From Halobacillus locisalis (GTDB lineage: Bacteria > Bacillota > Bacilli > Bacillales > Halobacillaceae): a stretch of DNA of 64,000 nucleotides. The translations under genes and the position numbers were made by a program. The DNA lies in the NCBI RefSeq assembly GCF_013694105.1, contig NZ_JACEFG010000001.1:558001-622000 (forward strand). Direction: 5' to 3'. This document shows positions 46,072 through 54,600 of this stretch, one piece after another. The notes under the pieces were generated by a model. It was not told the origin of the DNA. It did no database searches and saw only the letters and a list, made by a program, of their open reading frames with translations. Position 1 is the stretch's first letter. Every line of letters starts with the position of its first letter.

Positions 46072-47256
46072 ATGCAACTAGCTAATCGTGTACAATCATT
46101 AACACCATCCAGTACGCTTGCCATCACAGCTCAAGCTAAAGCATTAAAAGCGGAAGGGTATGATGTCATCGGGCTTGGAGCAGGAGAGCCGGACTTTAAT
46201 ACTCCTGATTATATTTTAGATGCAGCCAAAAGAGCTATGGATGAAGGATTAACCAAATACACCCCGGCCGGTGGAATCCCTGAATTAAAAAATGCGATCA
46301 CAACCAAATTGAAAAGGGATCAACAATTGACCTACACGAATGAACAAATCATCGTGACAACAGGAGCGAAACATGCGTTATACACGTTGTTTCAAGTTTT
46401 ATTGAACAAAGGGGATGAAGTGATCGTTCCTGCTCCATACTGGGTCAGCTACCCTGAACAAATCAAATTGGCAGAAGGATCCCCGGTGATTGTTGCGGCA
46501 GAGGAATCCAACGCATTTAAAATCACACCTGAACAACTGAAAAAGTCCATCACAGAGAGAACACGCGCTGTGATTATCAACTCACCAAGTAATCCGACAG
46601 GCATGATGTACTCAAAAGAAGAACTTGAGTCCATTGGTCAAGTTTGCCAAGAACACGACTTGCTTATTATCTCGGATGAAATTTATGAAAAATTGATTTA
46701 CACAGACGAACAGCACGTGTCAATTGCTGAGCTGTCTGATGACTTGTATGATCGTACCGTTATTATTAATGGTGTATCCAAGTCCCATTCCATGACAGGA
46801 TGGAGAATCGGATTTGCAGCAGGACCGAAAGACATCATTAAAGCGATGTCCAATATGGCTTCCCATTCGACATCCAACCCTACTAGTATTGCGCAGTACG
46901 CAGCCCTTGCTGCTTATACGGGAGATGAAAAAGCGGTAGATGAGATGAGGACCGCGTTCTCTGAACGACTGGATGCCCTTCATCAAATGCTCGTTGACAT
47001 TCCTGGAATAGAGTGTGTGAAGCCATCTGGTGCCTTTTACTTATTCCCAAATGTGAAAAAAGCTGTGGAGCAGTGTGGTTTCAAGGATGTTGACGCGTGG
47101 GTGAAAGCTCTATTAGATGAAGAGAAAGTAGCGCTCGTTCCTGGCTCAGGTTTCGGTTCGCCGAATAATGTCAGATTGTCCTATGCAACTTCGCTCGAAC
47201 AACTAGAAAAAGCGGCAAATCGGATTAAACGTTTTGTCGAAAATCATCAATCTTAA
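46072..47256 (+). CDS. aspB: Aspartate aminotransferase (class I)
   Basis: 394 residues. PLP enzyme interconverting aspartate/oxaloacetate and glutamate/2-oxoglutarate. The PLP lysine is in [15 protein letters not shown] (about 236), with [17 protein letters not shown] and [12 protein letters not shown] 46072 is nine bases after AAGGAG; a GTG three codons upstream is less likely. Adjacent to asnS, so it feeds aspartate for asparaginyl-tRNA as well as general metabolism. Confidence 0.97.
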   Translation: MQLANRVQSLTPSSTLAITAQAKALKAEGYDVIGLGAGEPDFNTPDYILDAAKRAMDEGLTKYTPAGGIPELKNAITTKLKRDQQLTYTNEQIIVTTGAKHALYTLFQVLLNKGDEVIVPAPYWVSYPEQIKLAEGSPVIVAAEESNAFKITPEQLKKSITERTRAVIINSPSNPTGMMYSKEELESIGQVCQEHDLLIISDEIYEKLIYTDEQHVSIAELSDDLYDRTVIINGVSKSHSMTGWRIGFAAGPKDIIKAMSNMASHSTSNPTSIAQYAALAAYTGDEKAVDEMRTAFSERLDALHQMLVDIPGIECVKPSGAFYLFPNVKKAVEQCGFKDVDAWVKALLDEEKVALVPGSGFGSPNNVRLSYATSLEQLEKAANRIKRFVENHQS

Positions 47257-47278
47257 AAGTTATGCTGGAGGTATTATT

Positions 47279-48571
47279 GTGAAAACAACGATTTCTGAAG
47301 TATCAAAGTACGTGGGAGAAGAAGTCACGATAGGCGCGTGGCTGGCAAATAAGCGATCAAGCGGAAAGATTGCATTTTTGCAGTTGCGAGATGGAACAGG
47401 CTTCATGCAAGGCATTGTCGTGAAAGCTGATATCGGTGAAGAGAAGTTTACTGAAGCGAAGGGCCTGACACAGGAATCATCTTTATATGTAACAGGTACG
47501 ATCGTGGAAGATACTCGTTCTCCACTTGGGTTTGAAATGCAGGTGACAGATTTCGAATTGATCCATGAAGCCGTAGATTATCCGATCACACCGAAAGAAC
47601 ACGGAACAGAATTCCTAATGGATCATCGTCACCTGTGGTTGCGCTCAAAGCGTCAACATGCGGTAATGAAAGTTCGGAACGAAATCATCCGTTCTACGTA
47701 TGAATTCTTTAATGACAACGGTTATACGAAAGTAGATCCTCCAATCTTGACGGGATCCTCTGCAGAAGGAACGACAGAATTATTCCATACGAAATATTTT
47801 GATGAAGATGCTTACTTGTCTCAAAGTGGACAGCTTTACATGGAAGCTGCGGCTATGGCCTTCGGGAAAGTATTCAGCTTTGGACCTACATTCCGTGCGG
47901 AAAAATCGAAGACACGTCGACACTTGATTGAATTTTGGATGATTGAACCAGAGATGGCATTCATGGATCATGAAGATAGTTTAGAGGTTCAGGAGCAATA
48001 TGTTTCTCACGTTGTTCAATCCGTTCTACAAAATTGTAAAATTGAACTCGATACGCTGGAAAGAGATACGGAGAAGCTAGAGAAAATAAAAGCTCCATTC
48101 CCGCGAATCAGCTACGATGATGCCATTCAGTTGGTAAAAGAAAAAGGATTTGACGACATCGAGTGGGGCGAGGATTTCGGTGCTCCTCACGAAACGGCGA
48201 TTGCCGAAGCTTTTGATATGCCTGTATTCATTACCAATTATCCAGCTGATATTAAAGCATTCTACATGAAGCCAGATCCTAAGCGTCCAGAAGTTGTGTT
48301 ATGTGCCGACTTAATCGCCCCGGAAGGTTATGGGGAGATCATTGGCGGATCTCAGCGAATTGATGACTTAGAATTGATGCAGCAGCGTTATGAAGAGCAT
48401 GACCTTACAGGAGATGCCTACAGATGGTACCTACAATTACGCGAGTTCGGAAGCGTTCCACACTCCGGGTTCGGACTGGGACTTGAGCGCACGGTTGCCT
48501 GGATTTCTGGAGTCGAACACGTTCGTGAAACGATTCCATTCCCACGTCTATTGAATCGTCTTTACCCTTAA
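47279..48571 (+). CDS. asnS: Asparaginyl-tRNA synthetase
   Basis: 430 residues from GTG 47279 after TGGAGG, beginning [37 protein letters not shown]-like as in Bacillus. An N-terminal OB-fold anticodon-binding domain precedes a class II catalytic core with motif 2 [17 protein letters not shown] and motif 3 [13 protein letters not shown]. The ORF extends upstream into aspB without a ribosome site. Ends with a terminator. Confidence 0.98.
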   Translation: MKTTISEVSKYVGEEVTIGAWLANKRSSGKIAFLQLRDGTGFMQGIVVKADIGEEKFTEAKGLTQESSLYVTGTIVEDTRSPLGFEMQVTDFELIHEAVDYPITPKEHGTEFLMDHRHLWLRSKRQHAVMKVRNEIIRSTYEFFNDNGYTKVDPPILTGSSAEGTTELFHTKYFDEDAYLSQSGQLYMEAAAMAFGKVFSFGPTFRAEKSKTRRHLIEFWMIEPEMAFMDHEDSLEVQEQYVSHVVQSVLQNCKIELDTLERDTEKLEKIKAPFPRISYDDAIQLVKEKGFDDIEWGEDFGAPHETAIAEAFDMPVFITNYPADIKAFYMKPDPKRPEVVLCADLIAPEGYGEIIGGSQRIDDLELMQQRYEEHDLTGDAYRWYLQLREFGSVPHSGFGLGLERTVAWISGVEHVRETIPFPRLLNRLYP

Positions 48572-48587
48572 GGAAACGATACAAAGA

Positions 48588-48629
48588 GGAAACACCGATT
48601 CGCACTGTGTGCCATCGGTGTTTTTTTCC
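48588..48629 (+). terminator. Terminator after asnS
   Basis: GGAAACACCGAT pairs with ATCGGTGTTTTTTTCC. The stem ends in a seven-base T run. Confidence 0.9.
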
Positions 48630-48665
48630 TACTCTATCATCATGAGAAAAAAGAGGTGAGTTCAA

Positions 48666-49352
48666 GTGGGTAAATTTCAAAGCTTTCAACAAGTGATCGA
48701 CCAACAACTATCCATCCCTTCACAGTTGTTCATGAAATACACATCGCTCGGGATTGATGAACAAGAACTTGTATTACTGTTGCAAATTCATCGTTTTAGA
48801 AGTGGAGGCAATGACTTCCCGACACCCGAAGAGCTGGCTGAAACTGTCACCTTATCAAGCGAAGACTGTTCAAAAGCGTTAAGGCGTTTGATTCAGAAGC
48901 AAATGCTTGCGATTGAACAAAAAAAGAATGAACAGCAGATTTTGATTGAAGCGTACTCCTTAGAACCGTTGTGGGAGAAGCTATTTACGATAACGAAGAC
49001 ACCTAACCATCAACCATCCTTTGACGAGAATATCTTTCCACTGTTCGAACAGGAATTCGGTCGTCCACTTTCCCCGTTCGAGATTGAAACCATCAGTATT
49101 TGGTTAGATGAAGACGAACAATCCCCAGCCTTGATCAAAGCGGCCTTAAGGGAGGCTGTACTGATGGGAAAGTTGAATTTCAAATATATAGATCGAATTC
49201 TAAGGGAATGGTCGAAGAAAGGTGTGCGAACGGTAGAGCAGGCGCGTGAACATGGCAAACAGTTCCGACAAGGCTCTCAGATGAAAAAGACGCAACCCAG
49301 TCAAAAACGGGATGTATCCTTATACTACAATTGGTTAGAGGACGATTCATAA
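48666..49352 (+). CDS. dnaD: Replication initiation protein DnaD
   Basis: 228 residues. Helps remodel the origin with DnaA and DnaB and recruits the helicase loader. An N-terminal winged helix (about 1-110) is followed by a DnaD/DnaB C-terminal domain with the YxxxIL signature (YIDRILREWSKKGV). Start GTG 48666 after AGAGGTGAG. Followed by nth, as in B. subtilis. Confidence 0.96.
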   Translation: MGKFQSFQQVIDQQLSIPSQLFMKYTSLGIDEQELVLLLQIHRFRSGGNDFPTPEELAETVTLSSEDCSKALRRLIQKQMLAIEQKKNEQQILIEAYSLEPLWEKLFTITKTPNHQPSFDENIFPLFEQEFGRPLSPFEIETISIWLDEDEQSPALIKAALREAVLMGKLNFKYIDRILREWSKKGVRTVEQAREHGKQFRQGSQMKKTQPSQKRDVSLYYNWLEDDS

Positions 49353-49365
49353 GGGGAGTATTGTC

Positions 49366-50025
49366 ATGTTAAACAAACAGCAAATCCGATATTGTTTAGA
49401 TGTGTTTGAAAAGATGTACCCAGAAGCAGAGTGTGAGTTGAATCATACCAATCCATTTGAACTGCTTGTTGCTGTTGTGCTTTCCGCACAAGCGACCGAT
49501 GCCTTAGTGAATAAGGTGACACCAGGCTTGTTTGAAAAGTACAAAACACCCGAGGATTACGTGTCAGTCTCGTTAGAGGAGTTGCAGCAGGATGTGAAAC
49601 GGATCGGTCTCTACCGAAACAAAGCAAAAAACATCCAAAAACTTTCGCAGACGTTGATCGAGTCATATGATGGACAGGTACCTCGAACGAAGGAACAATT
49701 GGAAAGCTTAGCGGGTGTTGGGCGAAAAACAGCAAATGTCGTAGCCTCCGTTGCTTTCGATGAACCGGCGATTGCGGTGGATACACACGTGGAGCGTGTT
49801 TCCAAAAGGCTTGGCATTTGCCGCTGGAAGGATTCCGTACTAGAGGTAGAAAAGACATTAATGAGAAAAATACCCGAAAGTGAGTGGAGTGTAACACATC
49901 ATCGGATGATTTTCTTTGGTCGGTATCACTGTAAAGCACAGCGTCCGAATTGTGAAGAGTGTTCTCTATTGACTCTATGTAGAGAAGGACAGAAAAGGAT
50001 GAAAAAGAAAGCTCATTCAAAGTAG
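49366..50025 (+). CDS. nth: Endonuclease III
   Basis: 219 residues. Bifunctional DNA glycosylase/AP-lyase for oxidised pyrimidines. The helix-hairpin-helix LAGVGRKTANVV holds the catalytic Lys and the partner Asp is in AVDTHVERV. The [4Fe-4S] cluster cysteines are C-x6-C-x2-C-x5-C around CKAQRPNCEECSLLTLC. SD AAGGGGAG. B. subtilis ypoC, expected next, is not present. Confidence 0.97.
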   Translation: MLNKQQIRYCLDVFEKMYPEAECELNHTNPFELLVAVVLSAQATDALVNKVTPGLFEKYKTPEDYVSVSLEELQQDVKRIGLYRNKAKNIQKLSQTLIESYDGQVPRTKEQLESLAGVGRKTANVVASVAFDEPAIAVDTHVERVSKRLGICRWKDSVLEVEKTLMRKIPESEWSVTHHRMIFFGRYHCKAQRPNCEECSLLTLCREGQKRMKKKAHSK

Positions 50026-50040
50026 TCTTTTGAATCAATT

Positions 50041-50082
50041 AAAAAGGTACGATCAGCAGTCTAGCTGATCGTACCTTTTTTG
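50041..50082. terminator. Bidirectional terminator between nth and ponA
   Basis: AAAAAGGTACGATCAGC and GCTGATCGTACCTTTTT flank a six-base loop. The T runs on both strands serve the two convergent genes. Confidence 0.9.
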
Positions 50083-50093
50083 TTTCTTTCTCT

Positions 50094-52694
50094 TTAGGCT
50101 GCCTGATCGTCAGTGTTTGTATCGTCGCCCGTATTTTGGGAGTCGTCGTCATTGCCACTGCCACCGTCGTCAGAGCCATTGTTGTTATTTCCACTGTCGT
50201 CCGTGTCATCATTTTCATTGTTATTGCTTCCATTATTTCCGTTATTGCCAGAACCTGAGTCGTCTTGCTCATCAGACTCATCATTATTTTGATTTTCATC
50301 TTCATTGTTCTGGTCTTCATTTTCTTCATTGTCTTGCTCGTCGCCTTGATCCGGATTTTCCTCTTCTATTTCACCTGTCTGAACTTGCACCGTTACTGGA
50401 TCACTGCTTTGTGCATTTCCATCCGTACTGATGGCTGATACAGCAAATTGATAATTAGCTCCAAGTTCAACATTTTCAATGTTCAAGGAGGTCTGTTCGG
50501 TCGTGGTCAACTCTGTTGGCTGGCCACCGTTCACTGACACATCAACACGGTAAGACACATTTTCTGAGTCCCCGTAAGCCCAACTGAGGTTGATGGACTG
50601 CGTATCGAGATTGAATGTTCCAGATAATTGTTGAACAGGATCAAGCTTTTGATACTGCTTAGATACTTTGGACGGTTGATTATCGACATGGAATAGCTCC
50701 GTCACAATTTGACTTCCTGGCGTGTAGGAGCTTGGAAGTTTCGCTGGACGGGAACCTTCTTCTACATCTACCCAAACAGCTGAATCAGGTTTCGTGAAGT
50801 CTGGTGTGTCGATTCCTTGCGATAACTCATCCATCAACGGTTGAAATATCTGCTTCGGAATATCTTTCCCAGCTTGTGATAATCCAGTGTTAATATCCGT
50901 ATAACCGGTCCATATTGAAATAGAATAGTTGGTTGTATAGCCATTGAACCAAGAGTCAGGTGCAATGTCATCTCCATTCTCAAGGACCCTGTTCGTTGTT
51001 CCTGTTTTACCTGCTTCAGGAAGCCCTTGTACATTGGCACGTCTTCCTGAACCTTCTGACATTGTTGTTTGAAGCATGTTTGAGATCATAAATGCGGTGT
51101 AGCTACTCATTGCTGACTTGGATTCGGGTATGGTATCTATTGTTTCTTGACCCGGTACCTCGATTTTACGTACAGCATAAGGCTCATTGTAAACACCTTC
51201 ATTACCAAAAGCTGCATAGGCACCCGCCATTTGAACAGGAGTCACATTGGTATCTCCACCTCCGATTGCATCGATCGGGAGGACACGACCTTCTGTAAAG
51301 TCAATGCCTAGACCCTCGGCAAAGCCTTTAGCACGGTCCATACCTACTTCTTGCATAGTCTTCATAGCTGGTATATTCAATGAGCGACTCAATGCATATC
51401 TTGCAGAGACCCAACCTCTATATTGATTATCAAAGTTATTGATTTCTTTTCCATTGATTTCGTATGGTTCATCTAAAATTTGGTGGTAAGTAGACATTTT
51501 GTCGTACTCAATTGCAGGACCATATGACATGATCGGTTTGAAAGTTGAACCAGCTTGACGTTCAATTTCTGTCGCAAAGTTGAACTGGGACGTTTGATAA
51601 TCACGTCCGCCCCCAATAGCTCGAATGGCTCCCGTTTTGGTATCTGTAACAGCAACTCCTGATTGGATCGACTCATCTGGCCACGCAATCGGACCTTCGT
51701 TACTTAACATCCGTTGGACAGATTGCTGGGCATCTGGGTCAAGGGTCGTGTAGATTTTAAGCCCATCTTTAAAGATCTCTGCTCCATCCATTTTTTCTCG
51801 TACTTCTTCTTGGACTCGATCAATGAATGCGTCATATGGCGTACGTTCGCGAGAATCTTGGGTCACGAGTAAATCTTCTACGTTTGTTTGTTTCGCTTCG
51901 TCTGCTTCTTGTTGTGTTATTTTTCCATGTTGAACCATCAAACTTAGTACAGTTTGCATTCGATCTTGAGCAAGGTCAGGATTTTCAAATGGATTGTAAC
52001 CAGACGGACGTTGGGGCAATCCAGCTAATAGTGCAGCTTCTGGTAACGTCAATTCCTCAAGATTCTTTTTTCCGAAATAGGTGTCGGCCGCTTCGGCAAC
52101 ACCGTAAGCTCTGGCACCGTAATATATTTTATTTAAATACATTTCTAAGATCTGTTCTTTTGAATAGTCTTGGTCCAATTTGATGGCCAAATACTGCTCT
52201 TGAACTTTTCTTTCTAATGTTTTTTCCTCAGATAAGAACGACCTTTTGATGACTTGTTGCGTGATGGTAGAAGCACCTTCAGCTCCGAAACCTTCGGTAA
52301 TGTTCGCCCATACTGCTGCAACAATTCTTCTGAAATCGATACCTATGTGGTCATAGAAACGAGCGTCTTCGGTTGCTATGACCGCGTCCTTTACTAGTTG
52401 AGGGATTTCATCGTAAGTGACTTTCGTCCGTTTCTCGGAGCCGGATAAATCGGCAACCAGATTATCATTCATATCGTACACTTTAGAAGAATAAGGATCT
52501 GATAATTGCGATTCGTCAAGTTCGGGAGCGCTTGATACATAGTATGCGAACAAGCCACCGCCTCCTAGAACAAGTAGAATACCTAATATAAATAATGTCA
52601 TGAAAATCTTCTTAATTCTTGGCTTGTTTTTTCCTTTTTTAGAAGCCTTCATCTGTTTTTTTCTTGCTGTTCTTGATTGGCTTTCATTCGCCAT
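50094..52694 (-). CDS. ponA: Penicillin-binding protein 1A/1B (PonA) with acidic Asn-rich tail
   Basis: 866 residues from ATG 52694 (GGAGG seven bases upstream; a TTG at 52709 overlaps it). Bifunctional glycosyltransferase and transpeptidase. A basic cytoplasmic tail and one membrane helix (about 30-55) precede the GT51 domain (ATEDARFYDH, GASTITQQV). The transpeptidase has STFK (the nucleophile Ser), SLN and KTGTT. A fibronectin-III domain (about 690-780) follows. The last 90 residues are almost only Asp, Glu, Asn, Ser and Gly. Such tails are usual in salt-tolerant relatives. recU lies two bases upstream in the same operon. Confidence 0.97.
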   Translation of the reverse strand: MANESQSRTARKKQMKASKKGKNKPRIKKIFMTLFILGILLVLGGGGLFAYYVSSAPELDESQLSDPYSSKVYDMNDNLVADLSGSEKRTKVTYDEIPQLVKDAVIATEDARFYDHIGIDFRRIVAAVWANITEGFGAEGASTITQQVIKRSFLSEEKTLERKVQEQYLAIKLDQDYSKEQILEMYLNKIYYGARAYGVAEAADTYFGKKNLEELTLPEAALLAGLPQRPSGYNPFENPDLAQDRMQTVLSLMVQHGKITQQEADEAKQTNVEDLLVTQDSRERTPYDAFIDRVQEEVREKMDGAEIFKDGLKIYTTLDPDAQQSVQRMLSNEGPIAWPDESIQSGVAVTDTKTGAIRAIGGGRDYQTSQFNFATEIERQAGSTFKPIMSYGPAIEYDKMSTYHQILDEPYEINGKEINNFDNQYRGWVSARYALSRSLNIPAMKTMQEVGMDRAKGFAEGLGIDFTEGRVLPIDAIGGGDTNVTPVQMAGAYAAFGNEGVYNEPYAVRKIEVPGQETIDTIPESKSAMSSYTAFMISNMLQTTMSEGSGRRANVQGLPEAGKTGTTNRVLENGDDIAPDSWFNGYTTNYSISIWTGYTDINTGLSQAGKDIPKQIFQPLMDELSQGIDTPDFTKPDSAVWVDVEEGSRPAKLPSSYTPGSQIVTELFHVDNQPSKVSKQYQKLDPVQQLSGTFNLDTQSINLSWAYGDSENVSYRVDVSVNGGQPTELTTTEQTSLNIENVELGANYQFAVSAISTDGNAQSSDPVTVQVQTGEIEEENPDQGDEQDNEENEDQNNEDENQNNDESDEQDDSGSGNNGNNGSNNNENDDTDDSGNNNNGSDDGGSGNDDDSQNTGDDTNTDDQAA
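50097..50375 (-). repeat. Low-complexity Asp/Asn/Ser-coding region in ponA
   Basis: Runs of AAT, GAT, GAC, AAC and GGC codons encode a disordered, strongly acidic tail. Translation in other frames yields long spurious ORFs on the opposite strand. Confidence 0.8.
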
Positions 52695-52710
52695 TGGTCT
52701 TTCCTCCAAT

Positions 52711-53298
52711 TCAAAAGTAGAGCTTATCTAATGCTTTCACGTAGTCGACTCGAGCTTGATAATGAAAAGGGATGAGAATGCCCTTTTCTTGAACCTTATC
52801 ATAAGGGATCGACTTTCTGCCACCATCCCATTGGCCATCCCAGTACGTGAATACGGTGGGGGAAGGAAGGAGATACACCTCATCGTGTGGGGTGAATTTA
52901 ATGATCAAGAAAACAATACCTCCGTGTTCTTGAACGGCTTTCATATGATCGATTTGATGCTGATGAATATTGCTTAAGGGAAAGGAGGTTTTGTTTTTTG
53001 TTTCCTTCGCTTCAAAGTCAATATACCTACTACGATAAACTCCATTAAAGTCTGTTGTTGAAGCCTGTTTAAAGTAAGCTTCCTTAATGACAGCAGCACT
53101 TCGTTTCGGGTAGTTTACGTTCACGATTTGAACAGGTGTCGGTTTTTTATGAACGACAGCAATGCCCTCTCGTAAATAGTAAGCATTCGTTTCGTTGATA
53201 TCTTCCTCGAGTGTCATTCCTCGATTACTGAAATCAGGTTTTTGTTTTTGATTCAGTTTCAATGTTTTCGTGGTGCGCTTGCCGTTAGGATAATTCAA
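52711..53298 (-). CDS. recU: Holliday junction resolvase RecU
   Basis: 195 residues from TTG 53298 (LNYPNGK), eight bases after GGGAGGGAG; ATG 53322 lacks a ribosome site. Cleaves Holliday junctions in recombination and chromosome segregation and modulates RecA. Nuclease-fold signatures: SNRGMTLEEDINETN, VVHKKPTPVQIVNV, DFNGVYRSRYIDFEAKETKNKTSFPL. Two bases separate it from ponA, the conserved recU-ponA operon. Confidence 0.96.
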   Translation of the reverse strand: MNYPNGKRTTKTLKLNQKQKPDFSNRGMTLEEDINETNAYYLREGIAVVHKKPTPVQIVNVNYPKRSAAVIKEAYFKQASTTDFNGVYRSRYIDFEAKETKNKTSFPLSNIHQHQIDHMKAVQEHGGIVFLIIKFTPHDEVYLLPSPTVFTYWDGQWDGGRKSIPYDKVQEKGILIPFHYQARVDYVKALDKLYF

Positions 53299-53487
53299 CG
53301 GATTCTCCCTCCCTATTTCCATGAGAGTATCATATCAAAAAAATACCGCTTAGCCTATCCATATCGCTCAATAATATTAGACGTTCGACGATGGAATAGG
53401 TTTCATTTTTTATCAATTTTTAAAGGGAGTTATCCAGAATACAGTTAGGGAATTCGTTTTTTTTCGACTATTTTTGGGGGCGTTTAA

Positions 53488-53525
53488 GAAAAAGCTGCTG
53501 CTATGTGGACATAGCAGCAGCTTTA
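53488..53525 (-). terminator. Terminator for the small minus-strand gene
   Basis: AAAGCTGCTGCTATG (53491-53505) and CATAGCAGCAGCTTT (53510-53524) form a 15-bp stem around four bases; the T run lies on the minus strand. Confidence 0.85.
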
Positions 53526-53540
53526 ACTTTCATTCTATAC

Positions 53541-53633
53541 TCACGTTGCCGGACAATCTTCGCCAGCAAGTTTCGGGTTATCCGTCTTAGCCGGTGTCGG
53601 CTGTTTTTTCTTTGGTTGCTTTTTCTTCGGCAT
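53541..53633 (-). CDS. 30-residue basic mini-protein
   Basis: An ORF of 30 residues: MPKKKQPKKKQP, then TPAKTDNPKLAGEDCPAT. Support for a real gene: GAAGAGGGG nine bases before the ATG, and a perfect terminator directly after the stop on the same strand. The first half is Lys/Gln/Pro, as in DNA- or RNA-binding tails; the second has a single Cys. No family is recognised. It is divergent from the next gene and separate from recU. Confidence 0.6.
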   Translation of the reverse strand: MPKKKQPKKKQPTPAKTDNPKLAGEDCPAT

Positions 53634-53761
53634 TATAGAAGCCCCTCTTCATCGGAGTTTTTTGACTTTATTTGTTGCATTACTTCTAGTCTTGTCATCC
53701 TTAAAGGAGTTATGCATGGAACATCGAAATTAGAACGTACCATAAAAAGGGGGAGATCGTT

Positions 53762-54022
53762 TTGGTGAAAAATCGTTCACTAACACACAATGAATTTGAA
53801 GAGCAACTGTTTCAGTTCAAAGAGAAGGTCGGTTTGCTTGAACGCCGTTTATCCTTGAAGGCGGATGAGGTTGTTTTTACCATGGCCGTCTCTCATCGTA
53901 AGCAAATCGATCAACTGAAAGATGAAGTATTTCAATTAAGGGAAGAGCTGAAGCAAGTTAAGAAACAACAAAAAAATCAATTGCTTGATGACGTGGTCCG
54001 TAAACAACGAACGATCGTTTGA
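53762..54022 (+). CDS. Small coiled-coil protein
   Basis: 86 residues (TTG 53762; GTG 53765 is the next codon and equally possible), with AAAAAGGGGGAGA upstream. Heptad-rich from about 12 to 75 (LLERRLSLKADEVVF, IDQLKDEVFQLREELKQVKKQQ). No membrane segment. Located before yppE; B. subtilis yppD is in a comparable position but I cannot assert homology. Confidence 0.6.
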   Translation: MVKNRSLTHNEFEEQLFQFKEKVGLLERRLSLKADEVVFTMAVSHRKQIDQLKDEVFQLREELKQVKKQQKNQLLDDVVRKQRTIV

Positions 54023-54081
54023 AACATTGCTGACGTGGAGGAAGTCATGATAAGGTTAAGGTAAAAAAGGGATGAATTGAG

Positions 54082-54435
54082 TTGCCATTAGTAAAGCTGA
54101 CCGAACAATTAAAAACACTGATTGATGAGCGTCACCATCATTTTATAAATACAGAAGGACCAATTGATAAATCGGACCGTTCCTTTTTTGAACAGGTGAA
54201 AAAAGAAACGTCACCTATGTTTGAAATGAATCTTTCGTGGAGGGACGAGGCGGAAGCATTCGTTAAAGACCGGAGGGCAAGTGTGCATCCGAACCAAGTG
54301 AAATCAACACATGAAAACATCGATATGATCATATTGCATAGTTATTACTTAGATGTTGATCTTAAGCGTTTTAAGGAACTTCATCAATCCGCTCATTACG
54401 TGTTGGACATGATTCTAGATGACAGTAAAGAGTAA
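54082..54435 (+). CDS. yppE: DUF1798 family protein YppE
   Basis: 117 residues, all-helical, similar in size and content to B. subtilis YppE. Typical: MNLSWRDEAEAFVKDRRASVHPNQVKSTHENI and LHSYYLDVDLKRFKE. Function unknown. Start is TTG 54082 after AAAAAGGGATG. A convergent terminator separates it from the RND gene. Confidence 0.8.
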   Translation: MPLVKLTEQLKTLIDERHHHFINTEGPIDKSDRSFFEQVKKETSPMFEMNLSWRDEAEAFVKDRRASVHPNQVKSTHENIDMIILHSYYLDVDLKRFKELHQSAHYVLDMILDDSKE

Positions 54436-54549
54436 CAATATGAAGTTGGAACGAATAAAGAGTACCCGCGGAGCTGCTTTCGGTTCTTCCAAGATGAGTA
54501 GGGAGGGAGCGTGGACACGTCTTTCTTTCCAGAGACCTATTTAACAGCC

Positions 54550-54588
54550 TAAAAAGGACGAAATCCATTGGATTTCGTCCTTTTCTAT
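54550..54588. terminator. Bidirectional terminator between yppE and the RND gene
   Basis: AAAAGGACGAAATCC and GGATTTCGTCCTTTT form a long perfect stem around a two-base loop. Confidence 0.9.
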
Positions 54589-54600
54589 TTGGAAAAATGC

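Noticed and set aside
50039-50431. ORFs opposite or out of frame in the ponA tail
   Set aside because: They result from low-complexity Asp/Asn codon runs; ponA is the coding frame.
54444-54548. 34-residue ORF starting at ATG 54444 after yppE
   Set aside because: There is no ribosome site before the ATG and the ORF is short. It lies between yppE and a convergent terminator.
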